Source: Treponemataceae bacterium (GTDB lineage Bacteria; Spirochaetota; Spirochaetia; Treponematales; Treponemataceae). From it: a DNA stretch of 6,303 nt. The position numbers and the translations under genes are program-made. The stretch is from assembly GCA_024697985.1 (NCBI GenBank), contig JAILRX010000081.1, positions 1 to 6,303 of the forward strand, given 5' to 3'. The notes beneath the pieces were generated by a model. It searched no databases. It was not told the DNA's origin and worked only from the letters and a program-made list of their open reading frames with translations. This document shows positions 1 through 6,303 of this stretch, piece by piece. Position 1 is the first letter of the stretch. Every line of letters starts with the position of its first letter.

Positions 1-3000
1 CAAAGTTTTCATCGAGGCTTACCCAGAGGGCAGGAACGATACCCTTATCAGTTTTTGTAACGCCATCAGTGTTGCCAGGGTTTCCGTTTTCCTTGACGTA
101 ATAGAAGTTCTGCTTGTCATTATCCTTTTTAGGAGTTCTAAGAAGGTAATGTGCATAACCGCTTTGAGTATAGGCTCCGCAGTCAGCTGCATAGTCAGAT
201 CGGTACTTTCGTTTTACGCCATCATTTCCTGTCTGATTTGTGCTGAATCCGTAATCAGAATTTGTTGCTTCTTCAAGGCTCAAAAGGAAGATCTTATCTT
301 CGGTGTCAGGACAGAATCGGGTAATCTGTTTTGTCGTTGCCCATTCGCTTCCAAGTGGAATTACACCGCTTGTAATGTCGTTCTTGACTGTCGAGCGGAT
401 AATCTTGAGCTGAGCATTCGATGTAAAGGCTTTCTGCAGGAATCCGACTCCAGAGTAATTATAGGCCGCAGTATTCGAAGCTCCTCTGTGGTATGCAGAT
501 GCATCGATACCGTTAAGGTAAGCACGAATCGTACTGTGGTCATACGAGTTAGGATACATCATCGTTCCCTGACCATAGGCATAGAAGTTGTGCCATGAAC
601 TGTTGAAGCGGTCCTGTTCTGCGCCCATAATATCAAGTGCGTTGTAAGTTTTTGTCTCACGTCCTGAGTAACGCCTTACATAAGGGTCGTTTGAAGAAAC
701 GCTGTTTGTCCAGTAGAACGGAACGCCTGAATCAAGACAGTATTCACTGAAAAGGAGGGCTTTATTGTTTTCAGTCTTGAGTGCGCGCCAAACAATCGGT
801 TCAACCCTGAAGTAGTTGCTTCCGTGTGCCGCATAATAGTTGCCGTCTGTACCGATGTAATAGCCGCACCAAGGAGCTGTTCCTTCAGAAAGGTCAACGT
901 TATCACCCTTTTTCTGCTGAGGATAGTCACCGAATTTATAGAAGGTTCCGCTTGAGGTCGGGTCTTTGTCGCCGTCGCTTGTATGGGCTCTTCTTTCATC
1001 ACCGGTGATTATTACAGGACTTTCTGTAAACTGATAGCTTGCCTTGTGGATGAGCTGTTCAACTTCAGCTTCCATTCCCTGATAGCTGATGTAAAGGGTC
1101 TGATTTGCACCTGAAAGGGATGCAAAGTTTGTCCTATATTCTGATGGAGAAATCACAGTCTGATTTCGGTTGGCATCAAAGTGGGTTACGATAAGTCCAG
1201 AAGGATCGAAGTCCTGGCCAGGGGCATAGTATTTAGTATTGAGGCTTCCTGTAACTCTGAGGGTATCAACATAGCCGTTAAGACTTACCCAACAAGCTGG
1301 AACGATACCTTTATCAGTTTTTGAAGGATCTTCATGTCCGTAGTTACCGTCATCAATGTGACCTTCCCTGCAATAACGAACCTGATCACCTTCATAATGA
1401 ACCATTCCGTACCATGCATCAACTTGGGAGCGGATCCACCAGTGGACCATACCATTGCTTGCATATGCTCTTCCGTCAGTATAATCTGTCCTGTATCGAA
1501 GTCGTGCGTTATCCTCTGCATCACGACCTCTTGGATTAAAACCATAATCCGGATCTGTTACTTCCCAAGCACTCAAAAGGAAGATTTTATCGTGAGTATC
1601 ATTTCCTATGTATTTCGAATTAACTCCGTTTGGTTCACCTTGGTGGGATTTATTTGACTCGTTATCATTTTTTACCAGAGTCCTGTAAATAAGACCACGT
1701 GCATCGCTGGTAAATGCCTTATCCAAAAATCCTCGACCAGTAAAGTTTTCAGTATTGTAGTTTGCTCCATTCAAGCCGTTCAAATATGCGCGAACTGTAC
1801 TGTATTCATAGTTTGTAGCGTAAATAGTCTGCCCATTTATAGTACGGCGATTCTTGTTTTCATACCATTTGATTCCAGATTCAAGACAGTGTTCTGCAAC
1901 AAGGAAGGCTTTTCCAATCGTCTGATAATTATCAGCACTTCCAACTTTTGTGTTAAGAGCACGCCAAATGATAGGTTCAACCTTGAAATACTTTGAATTA
2001 TACAAAACATAGTATTTTCCGTCTGAACCGATGTAATATCCGTTAGATGCAGTTCCAGGAGAAACAGAAACATCATCTGCCTTTCTAGTCTGTGGATAAT
2101 CACCGAATTCGTAGAAAACGGCTGGAATTTCGCTTGTTCCAGGAAAGGCCCATGAAGTGTGGTCTGAAAGACGCGGTTCTTCTGTAAAACTATAGTTTGA
2201 TCTGTGGATTGGAGTTTCCATATCTCCTGTAAAACCTCGGAAACTGAAGCTTACAGTCTGGTTACAACCCATAAGGTTTGAAAAGTTTGTTTGGTAGTAA
2301 CCATGGGCTACTTCAAAAGATGTTCCGTTGCTTCCGTCGCAGTAAACCGTAATTCCGTCGCTGACAAATTCAGTTTCATCAGCTTCGTAATATTGTTTTG
2401 AAGGAGTTCCCGCTATTCGAAGGTGATATTCAACCCTGTCGTAGAGGCTGTAAGAAGCGTTTGAAATTGTTGATGACGAGGTTCTTCCCGGCATGATGAT
2501 TACGCTTTCTGGAACTGTCGCAATCAAAGCTCCGTTTATGTCGTAAAGATAAAAGATAACGAACTGGGCTCTGCCGCTGTAAAAGGCTGATGCGTTGTAA
2601 GTTACGGTTGCAGGCGTCGTCGAATTATCAATTTCAAGATTCATAGCTTCGGCAAGGTCGCATTCATCAGCATCGGCCATAGGGATTGAAGAAGATCCGG
2701 CTTTTACAGAATGAACGCCTGAAGCAGGCAATTCGAGCGTAACGTTTGCCTGAGATGAGTATCCTTCACTTACTGCCATATTGAAGGTGAGCTGGTTTCC
2801 AGGTCCGCGCAGGCTGATGTTGCTTATCGAGCCTGAAAAAGCTTCAACACCCAAAATGTAGGCTTTCAACGAGAAGGAATATGTTCCCGGGTTGATGAAA
2901 AACGACTGATTCATGTTTGAATAGGATACGCCGGTGAAGAGCGTTGTTGTCGTGCCTGATGAATCTGTCACTGTAAGCGTATATGTGTATTCTGATGAGT

Positions 3001-3163
3001 TAAAGTTAAAGCCTGTTGCAAGCGCCGATCTTGGCTGTACTATCGACACGGAAAATTGTGCAGGCTGTGAAAAATTGATTAGCGGAGCACATGAAAAAAG
3101 CATTACTGAAGCTAAAAATATAAATGATAAAAATGATGAAATTTTCAATGATTTATTTTTCAT
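1..3163 (-). CDS. Large lipoprotein with tandem Ig-like + DUF6273 units, 3' end outside window
   Basis: The frame is open from the ATG at 3163 to the window edge, giving at least 1054 residues without a stop. The start is fixed by a GGAGG six bases upstream and by a lipoprotein signal: KNK n-region, hydrophobic stretch, and lipobox LFSC with Cys25. Residues about 26-240 are beta-rich and unassigned. An Ig-like domain of the Big_3 type (about 243-315) precedes a DUF6273-like domain (about 350-628). The pair then repeats as Ig-like 633-697 and DUF6273-like 741-1050. Both DUF6273 copies carry FGDYPQ, YYIG(S/T)DG, VEPI(I/V)WRAL, RAYLNG, KAFTS, DKIFLLS, DYGF and KTDKGIVPA(C/L)WVSL. The protein is probably anchored in a membrane and exposed outside the cytoplasm. 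DUF6273 has no known function, so adhesion or ligand binding is only inferred. The gene overlaps the beta-barrel gene by four bases. Whether further repeats follow cannot be seen. Domain assignment is from motif recognition, not a search. Confidence 0.93.
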   Translation of the reverse strand, partial: MKNKSLKISSFLSFIFLASVMLFSCAPLINFSQPAQFSVSIVQPRSALATGFNFNSSEYTYTLTVTDSSGTTTTLFTGVSYSNMNQSFFINPGTYSFSLKAYILGVEAFSGSISNISLRGPGNQLTFNMAVSEGYSSQANVTLELPASGVHSVKAGSSSIPMADADECDLAEAMNLEIDNSTTPATVTYNASAFYSGRAQFVIFYLYDINGALIATVPESVIIMPGRTSSSTISNASYSLYDRVEYHLRIAGTPSKQYYEADETEFVSDGITVYCDGSNGTSFEVAHGYYQTNFSNLMGCNQTVSFSFRGFTGDMETPIHRSNYSFTEEPRLSDHTSWAFPGTSEIPAVFYEFGDYPQTRKADDVSVSPGTASNGYYIGSDGKYYVLYNSKYFKVEPIIWRALNTKVGSADNYQTIGKAFLVAEHCLESGIKWYENKNRRTINGQTIYATNYEYSTVRAYLNGLNGANYNTENFTGRGFLDKAFTSDARGLIYRTLVKNDNESNKSHQGEPNGVNSKYIGNDTHDKIFLLSAWEVTDPDYGFNPRGRDAEDNARLRYRTDYTDGRAYASNGMVHWWIRSQVDAWYGMVHYEGDQVRYCREGHIDDGNYGHEDPSKTDKGIVPACWVSLNGYVDTLRVTGSLNTKYYAPGQDFDPSGLIVTHFDANRNQTVISPSEYRTNFASLSGANQTLYISYQGMEAEVEQLIHKASYQFTESPVIITGDERRAHTSDGDKDPTSSGTFYKFGDYPQQKKGDNVDLSEGTAPWCGYYIGTDGNYYAAHGSNYFRVEPIVWRALKTENNKALLFSEYCLDSGVPFYWTNSVSSNDPYVRRYSGRETKTYNALDIMGAEQDRFNSSWHNFYAYGQGTMMYPNSYDHSTIRAYLNGIDASAYHRGASNTAAYNYSGVGFLQKAFTSNAQLKIIRSTVKNDITSGVIPLGSEWATTKQITRFCPDTEDKIFLLSLEEATNSDYGFSTNQTGNDGVKRKYRSDYAADCGAYTQSGYAHYLLRTPKKDNDKQNFYYVKENGNPGNTDGVTKTDKGIVPALWVSLDENF
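14..2437 (-). repeat. Two diverged tandem units, Ig-like + DUF6273
   Basis: Unit 1 (about 2437-1280) and unit 2 (about 1267-14) encode the same domain order and matching motifs about 390 residues apart. Similarity is still visible in DNA: around 26-57 and 1285-1317 both copies share the stretch gaacgatacc followed by ttatcagttttt. Unit 2 has about 39 extra residues between the CL(E/D)SG and RAYLNG motifs. The units are clearly diverged, which points to an old duplication. Confidence 0.85.
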
Positions 3164-3801
3164 TTTTTACCTCCAATTTTATAAAGGGCTCCCAGTCTGA
3201 AACCAAGGTAATGAATTAAATTTTCCTGTTCAGCACTGAAAAGATAGGTCGGCGTAAGTTCAAATTCAAGATTTCCGTTAAGAATCTTTTCGTGAGAATA
3301 ACGGACGCCCACTCCAATCTGGATGAGCTGATCGACATAGACTCCAGAAAAGCTTCCTGAACTTGAATAGCCTTCGCTGATTTTAGGAAAATAAACCAAA
3401 AGTCCATAATCAAATTCGGGGCTGAGCACGAATCCGCTTTTTCCAAACGTAATTCTGAAAAAACATCCGACATCAAATTTAAGGTTCATCATAAAACTAA
3501 GTCGTTCATCAGTAATGATGTTGTCGTTTATGCCAAAGTGTACGGCAGGTCCGATTTCGAAAACCTTAAGGAAAGGAAATCCAAGTTCGTATTCGGCTCC
3601 TCCGCCAATGCTGCAGAAAACAAACTGATGGAGAGGTCCGAGTACAGGCTCATAGGAAACATAGCCGCCGACTCGGTGAGAAAGATTAAGCGCAGGTCGT
3701 TCTTTTGGCTGTCCCTGCTCACCCTGCTGAGCGAACAAAGGCATCGTGCTCAAAGCTGCGATTACTCCCAGAATCAGGAGGTTCTTTGAAATAATTTTCA
3801 T
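3160..3801 (-). CDS. Small secreted beta-barrel-like outer-membrane protein (213 aa)
   Basis: The chosen ATG at 3801 has AGGAGG six bases upstream and begins a clear signal peptide: MKIISKN, hydrophobic core to about residue 22, and probable cleavage after LFA at residue 24. An in-frame start further upstream at 3960 would add 53 cysteine-rich residues before the signal, inside the preceding gene, and is rejected. The mature part has many short stretches of alternating polar and hydrophobic or aromatic residues separated by Gly/Asn/Ser turns, such as FEIGPAVHFGIND, FVLSPEFDYGLLVYF and QIGVGVRYS. It ends in the strand-like FRLGALYKIG. Mature size (about 189 residues) and pattern suit an eight- to ten-stranded outer-membrane barrel, but no named family was recognised. 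It lies 14 nt after the 690-residue lipoprotein gene, and its TGA overlaps the next ATG. A role as membrane partner of the flanking lipoproteins is inference from position only. Confidence 0.88.
   Translation of the reverse strand: MKIISKNLLILGVIAALSTMPLFAQQGEQGQPKERPALNLSHRVGGYVSYEPVLGPLHQFVFCSIGGGAEYELGFPFLKVFEIGPAVHFGINDNIITDERLSFMMNLKFDVGCFFRITFGKSGFVLSPEFDYGLLVYFPKISEGYSSSGSFSGVYVDQLIQIGVGVRYSHEKILNGNLEFELTPTYLFSAEQENLIHYLGFRLGALYKIGGKK
3170..3174 (-). promoter_or_regulatory. Ribosome-binding site GGAGG inside the end of the beta-barrel gene
   Basis: GGAGG lies six bases upstream of the ATG at 3163. It falls within the last codons of the beta-barrel gene, where it helps encode the Gly-Gly before the terminal Lys-Lys. 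With the ATGA stop/start overlap at 3163-3160, this is a typical layout for translational coupling. Confidence 0.85.
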
Positions 3802-3807
3802 ATCCTG

Positions 3808-3813
3808 CCTCCT
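3808..3813 (-). promoter_or_regulatory. Ribosome-binding site AGGAGG that fixes the beta-barrel gene start
   Basis: AGGAGG lies six bases upstream of the ATG at 3801, in the 14-nt gap after the 690-residue lipoprotein gene. It supports the start directly before the signal peptide rather than the in-frame start at 3960. Confidence 0.85.
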
Positions 3814-3815
3814 GA

Positions 3816-5888
3816 TTACTCTACAGTTACAGCTCTTCGCTGCGTATAGGTTGCAAATTGGTTCGAAGCAACAACATAAATCGAGTATGTTCCTGCACTT
3901 AAATTTGTAAGGTTGAGCGTGCTTGCCGTAACGTTCGAACGGTTTCCGTTTACATACCATTTGTAGGTCGTAAGAGTTGCGTTCGGGTGCGTACAGACTG
4001 CCGTAACGTTATTTCCGTTTACAGTAACTGTAAGAACGATGTCGTTTACACCAGGGTTGACCACGCTAGGTGTAGGTGAAGCCATCTGTGGATATCGTAC
4101 GTTTACTACGCTGGTAGCTTCCGGTACGACAATTACGTTTGTTACTTCTGGCGTACAGTATCCTTCGACTTCTTCCTGATCTGCTACGGCAATTGCCGTT
4201 GTTGAACCGACTGCAGCTTTTGTGCTTGTTCTACGATCCTGATCTTCTACCCAGTTTGAAACTCCTGAAACGATGTTTTCAAAATAGTATCTGACGGTGT
4301 AGAGGGCTTCTGTCTGAGTCCACTGTGCAATGTAGTTTTCGTTTGCTGATGGGAAAGTTGTTGCCGGTGTAGATGACCAGCTTGCGAAAACCCATGTTTT
4401 TGAAGCGGTTAGTTTTGAAACATCAGATCCACTGTAACTTGTTGCAACAGTATCTCCGAAGTATCCGCTTACGAGTTTTGAAGTAGACTCGTCGCTGAAT
4501 TTTCCGTATTCAGTTCCGCCATTAACTGCTGAATCTGAATCAGACTTGTAGGTGAGCGTAATAGCATTTCGATGATAGTAAACATTGATGATATTGCTTT
4601 CAGGATTTGTCGTGATTAAAAGAGGTTCTCTGTCGATTGCCGTAAAGCCTGTTACAGAAGGTTCATCAATTGAAATGCTCTGTCCGATTTCTGCAGTATC
4701 ATCATAATGATCTGTCAAAGTGAAGTTTCCTGGAGTAACCGAATGGGTTTCAAGGTAATGGTTGCCGCTTCCGAGGTTGGCATTTTCATACCAGAACTGA
4801 ACCGTATAGAGCGCCGCGTTCTGTGACCACTGTGCCGTATATGAAACGTTGCTTTCAGGATACTGTCGTGGATTTGAACCTGTTGATGTTCCGTTATTCC
4901 ATCCGACGAATGTGTATTCGTCTTTTGAAATGGCAAGTTTTGCAGTATCAGCTGCAGAAAGGCTTGCTCCGATTTTGCCGGTAAGCTGTCGGCTTTCCGT
5001 AGAACTGTCGTCCGTCCAAGTTCCGCCGTTTGACGCAAAACTCAGAGTTACGCTTGCTTTTTCGTAGCGGATTTCCAGAACTGAACTGCCATCAGCCTTT
5101 ATGACAGTGTCACCTGAGACTACAGGTTCGTTGTAAAGGGCAACGGCATTTGCTTCATAGGTAATTTGAGTTCCAGGTCGTCCAGAATCAGTATATGACT
5201 GCGTTGTATTTTCTATATAAGTAGAAGGGGAGGTAGAAACATCCTCATAGAAATACTTGACTGTGTAATTAGCCGATGATGTAACCCAGCGTGCATAAAA
5301 AGTCACATTGCTTTCAGGAAATGAGGCTGGAAGCTGGCTGGCTGCCAATTCTCCGGTTCGAGAAAGTCCCCATCCATAAAAGAAATAGGAGTTTGAGAAA
5401 GTCATGTTGGAATCATCCGGCGTCACGTTCGATGTCGGCGTTCCGAATTTTTTTGTTACCGTATAAACGGAATGATCGGCACCTTCAATGTTCCAGAGCG
5501 CATTGTTAGGGCTTTCTGAAATATCAAAAGTGAGTGTGATGAGATTTCTGGTGTAAATCAGTTTTAGAACTGTTGTGCCAGATGTATTTTGTCCAACTTC
5601 TCGTGAACTGTAGGTAAAGCCCGGTAAGGTTTCTGCTGTATAATCTTGTGGTGTAGAATTTTGAACACGAACTGCTGTTTTGATAGGATTTGAATAATCG
5701 GTTGCAGAGGAATTTAATCCATCAGCATAATATTCAACCAAAAAACCGTTGGCGGCCTGCGATCCAGTGGAATCGTCTTTAATCAGACCGGCGATATCTT
5801 CAATCATAGGTGAACATGTAAGAAAAGCAAAAGGAAGAAGCCCAATGATTAAGATATTAATTAATACCTTTAATTTATTTTGCTTCAT
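3816..5888 (-). CDS. 690-aa lipoprotein with alternating MucBP-like and InlB/Flg_new-like repeats
   Basis: The N-terminus looks like a lipoprotein signal: Lys at 2, 5 and 7, hydrophobic residues 8-23, then FLTC with Cys25. Thr at -1 and Phe at -3 are acceptable in relaxed spirochaete lipoboxes but not classical. After a short linker come alternating modules. MucBP-like modules sit at about 49-115, 208-278, 361-441 and 530-602; they open with motifs such as VEYYAD, YTVKYFYED, YTVQFWYEN and YTVRYYFEN and close with IYTRN, IRYEK, VYYHR or VRYPQ. InlB/Flg_new (Listeria-Bacteroides) modules sit at about 116-205, 279-358 and 442-527; they open ITLTF-like, carry GW/SW in the middle and end in PESNV..Y.A(R/Q)W. 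Residues about 607-690 form a PKD/Ig-like domain (YKWYVNG, AGTYSIYVVAS). Such repeats usually form extended surface stalks, and adhesion is inferred. It is the first gene of the operon, and no Shine-Dalgarno sequence precedes its ATG. Confidence 0.93.
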   Translation of the reverse strand: MKQNKLKVLINILIIGLLPFAFLTCSPMIEDIAGLIKDDSTGSQAANGFLVEYYADGLNSSATDYSNPIKTAVRVQNSTPQDYTAETLPGFTYSSREVGQNTSGTTVLKLIYTRNLITLTFDISESPNNALWNIEGADHSVYTVTKKFGTPTSNVTPDDSNMTFSNSYFFYGWGLSRTGELAASQLPASFPESNVTFYARWVTSSANYTVKYFYEDVSTSPSTYIENTTQSYTDSGRPGTQITYEANAVALYNEPVVSGDTVIKADGSSVLEIRYEKASVTLSFASNGGTWTDDSSTESRQLTGKIGASLSAADTAKLAISKDEYTFVGWNNGTSTGSNPRQYPESNVSYTAQWSQNAALYTVQFWYENANLGSGNHYLETHSVTPGNFTLTDHYDDTAEIGQSISIDEPSVTGFTAIDREPLLITTNPESNIINVYYHRNAITLTYKSDSDSAVNGGTEYGKFSDESTSKLVSGYFGDTVATSYSGSDVSKLTASKTWVFASWSSTPATTFPSANENYIAQWTQTEALYTVRYYFENIVSGVSNWVEDQDRRTSTKAAVGSTTAIAVADQEEVEGYCTPEVTNVIVVPEATSVVNVRYPQMASPTPSVVNPGVNDIVLTVTVNGNNVTAVCTHPNATLTTYKWYVNGNRSNVTASTLNLTNLSAGTYSIYVVASNQFATYTQRRAVTVE
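4083..5744 (-). repeat. Alternating protein repeat array, A-B-A-B-A-B-A
   Basis: Four MucBP-like modules (A) alternate with three InlB/Flg_new-like modules (B), with an A+B period of about 150-170 residues. The junction motif ending B and opening the next A is well kept: AQWSQNAALYTV at residues 352-363 and AQWTQTEALYTV at 521-532, with a weaker match ARWVTSSANYTV at 199-210. Elsewhere the copies are strongly diverged. Confidence 0.8.
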
Positions 5889-5889
5889 A

Positions 5890-5944
5890 GAGACAATTTT
5901 AAGACTCGAAAATTATGCCGTCAACTTTAAAGCGTGAGACAATT
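5890..5944 (-). repeat. 9-bp direct repeat AATTGTCTC flanking the promoter
   Basis: AATTGTCTC occurs on the minus strand at 5944-5936, just upstream of the -35 hexamer. It occurs again at 5898-5890, overlapping the end of the -10 hexamer and reaching the predicted transcription start. The copies are 46 nt apart. The placement would suit a regulator-binding pair, but it could be chance in AT-rich DNA. Confidence 0.35.
5896..5924 (-). promoter_or_regulatory. Sigma-70-type promoter of the three-gene operon
   Basis: On the minus strand TTGACG (5924-5919) is followed after exactly 17 nt by TAAAAT (5901-5896). Each hexamer differs from consensus by one base. The hexamer ends only seven bases before the A of the ATG at 5888, so the expected transcription start falls at 5889 or 5888. 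This implies a leaderless mRNA. It fits the absence of any Shine-Dalgarno sequence before this gene, in contrast to the two downstream genes. Confidence 0.7.
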
Positions 5945-5954
5945 GTAATTTTTT

Positions 5955-5968
5955 TAAGAGGACTCTTA
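5955..5968. repeat. Short inverted repeat TAAGAG-GA-CTCTTA between genes
   Basis: A 6-bp stem, with only two central bases, lies just after the stop of the broken upstream gene. As a minus-strand hairpin it is followed by A residues rather than T residues, so it is not a standard terminator for that gene. On the plus strand GTTTTTAG follows, but no plus-strand gene ends here. It could be a weak hairpin or a protein-binding site. Confidence 0.3.
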
Positions 5969-5972
5969 GTTT

Positions 5973-6303
5973 TTAGTCCAAATCAGGGTTCTGGAAGAAA
6001 GTTTTGGTGCTGTTATCCAGAATGATGATTTTTTCGCCGTCCAGTTCACCTACGACGTCGTAGTCGCCCCAAACTTCCGTTCGCTTGTAGCTCTGACAGT
6101 GAGGACCTGTCGTGTCCCTGGTGTCTGCTGCGGCTCCCGTCATATGGGCTATCAATCCTGTCGTATCGTAGATTTCTTCACCATAAGTTTCATTAGTAAT
6201 TTTTCAGGATGTTGCAGACGATATTTGCGCTGATTTTAGCGGCAGTTTCCCTGTTGAAGGAGTAATCAACTGAAACATTTTCATCTGCATTGTCCGAGAT
6301 GCT
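5973..6303 (-). pseudogene. 3' end of an unrecognised gene, frame broken near 6195
   Basis: From the window edge, one frame encodes 36 residues (SISDNADENVSV..., ending CNILKNY) and stops at TAA 6195-6193. A second frame, shifted by one base, continues at once from 6194 with 73 residues (NETYGEEIYDTTGLIAHMTG..., ending NPDLD) to a TAA at 5975-5973. The second segment has protein-like composition and codons, for example WGDYDVVGELDGEKIIILDN, and no convincing start of its own: a TTG at 6155 and an ATG at 6143 both lack a ribosome-binding site. The simplest reading is one original C-terminus with an extra T at about 6195. This could be a real mutation or a sequencing error. Alternatively the gene now ends at 6193 and the rest is a relic. 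I do not recognise the family and assign no function. GC at third codon positions looks higher than in the downstream operon. Confidence 0.6.

Noticed and set aside
14..180. Variable region of a diversity-generating retroelement at the end of a DUF6273 domain
   Set aside because: No template repeat or reverse transcriptase is in the window, and the two domain ends differ by general divergence rather than by adenine-directed changes that could be recognised here.
149..598. 149-codon plus-strand open frame
   Set aside because: It lies antisense within the DUF6273 gene, whose minus-strand frame has strong domain motifs. The plus-strand product has no recognisable features and no supporting ribosome-binding site.
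2934..3200. 88-codon plus-strand open frame across the start of the giant lipoprotein gene
   Set aside because: It is antisense to the signal peptide and N-terminal region and has no motif or initiation signal. It reflects the codon pattern of the real gene.
3802..3960. In-frame N-terminal extension of the beta-barrel gene to an ATG at 3960
   Set aside because: It would place 53 Cys/Arg-rich residues before a clear signal peptide, overlaps the end of the upstream lipoprotein gene, and ignores the AGGAGG-spaced ATG at 3801.
5955..5968. Rho-independent terminator for the upstream gene
   Set aside because: The stem is only six weak base pairs with two central bases, and it is followed by A residues, not a T run, on the minus strand.
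6154..6195. Possible 13-codon minus-strand peptide starting with the ATG that overlaps the TAA at 6193
   Set aside because: It has no ribosome-binding site, ends quickly at TGA, and the adjacent frame gives a much more protein-like continuation.

Overview
The window is most likely chromosomal DNA from a host-associated spirochaete of the Treponema type. This is inferred from three things: two long lipoproteins with relaxed spirochaete-style lipoboxes, the domain families they carry (InlB/Flg_new-type and MucBP-like repeats, group-3 Ig-like domains, DUF6273), and a small outer-membrane beta-barrel protein between them. No ribosomal or housekeeping marker is present, so the genus call is tentative.

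All supported genes lie on the minus strand, so the window reads from high to low coordinates. At 6303-5973 is the 3' end of an unrecognised gene whose reading frame is broken by one base near 6195. A short intergenic stretch (5972-5889) follows. It holds a near-consensus promoter (TTGACG, 17 nt, TAAAAT) placed so close to the next ATG that the transcript is predicted to be leaderless. A 9-bp direct repeat flanks this promoter.

The promoter would drive a compact three-gene operon. First is a 690-residue lipoprotein (5888-3816) built from four MucBP-like modules alternating with three InlB/Flg_new-like modules, with an Ig-like domain at its end. After 14 nt comes a 213-residue signal-peptide-bearing beta-barrel-like protein (3801-3160). 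Its stop overlaps, as ATGA, the start of the third gene, a very long lipoprotein (3163 to beyond position 1, at least 1054 residues). That protein has an N-terminal beta-rich region followed by tandem copies of an Ig-like plus DUF6273 unit, and its C-terminus lies outside the window.

The likely theme is a co-expressed cell-envelope module: two repeat-rich, probably surface-exposed lipoproteins made together with a small outer-membrane protein. Adhesion or ligand binding is an inference from the domain types, since DUF6273 has no established function. The third gene is open through the window edge; its frame was read codon by codon and no stop was found from 3163 down to 2. No RNA genes, CRISPR arrays, insertion sequences or plus-strand genes were seen.
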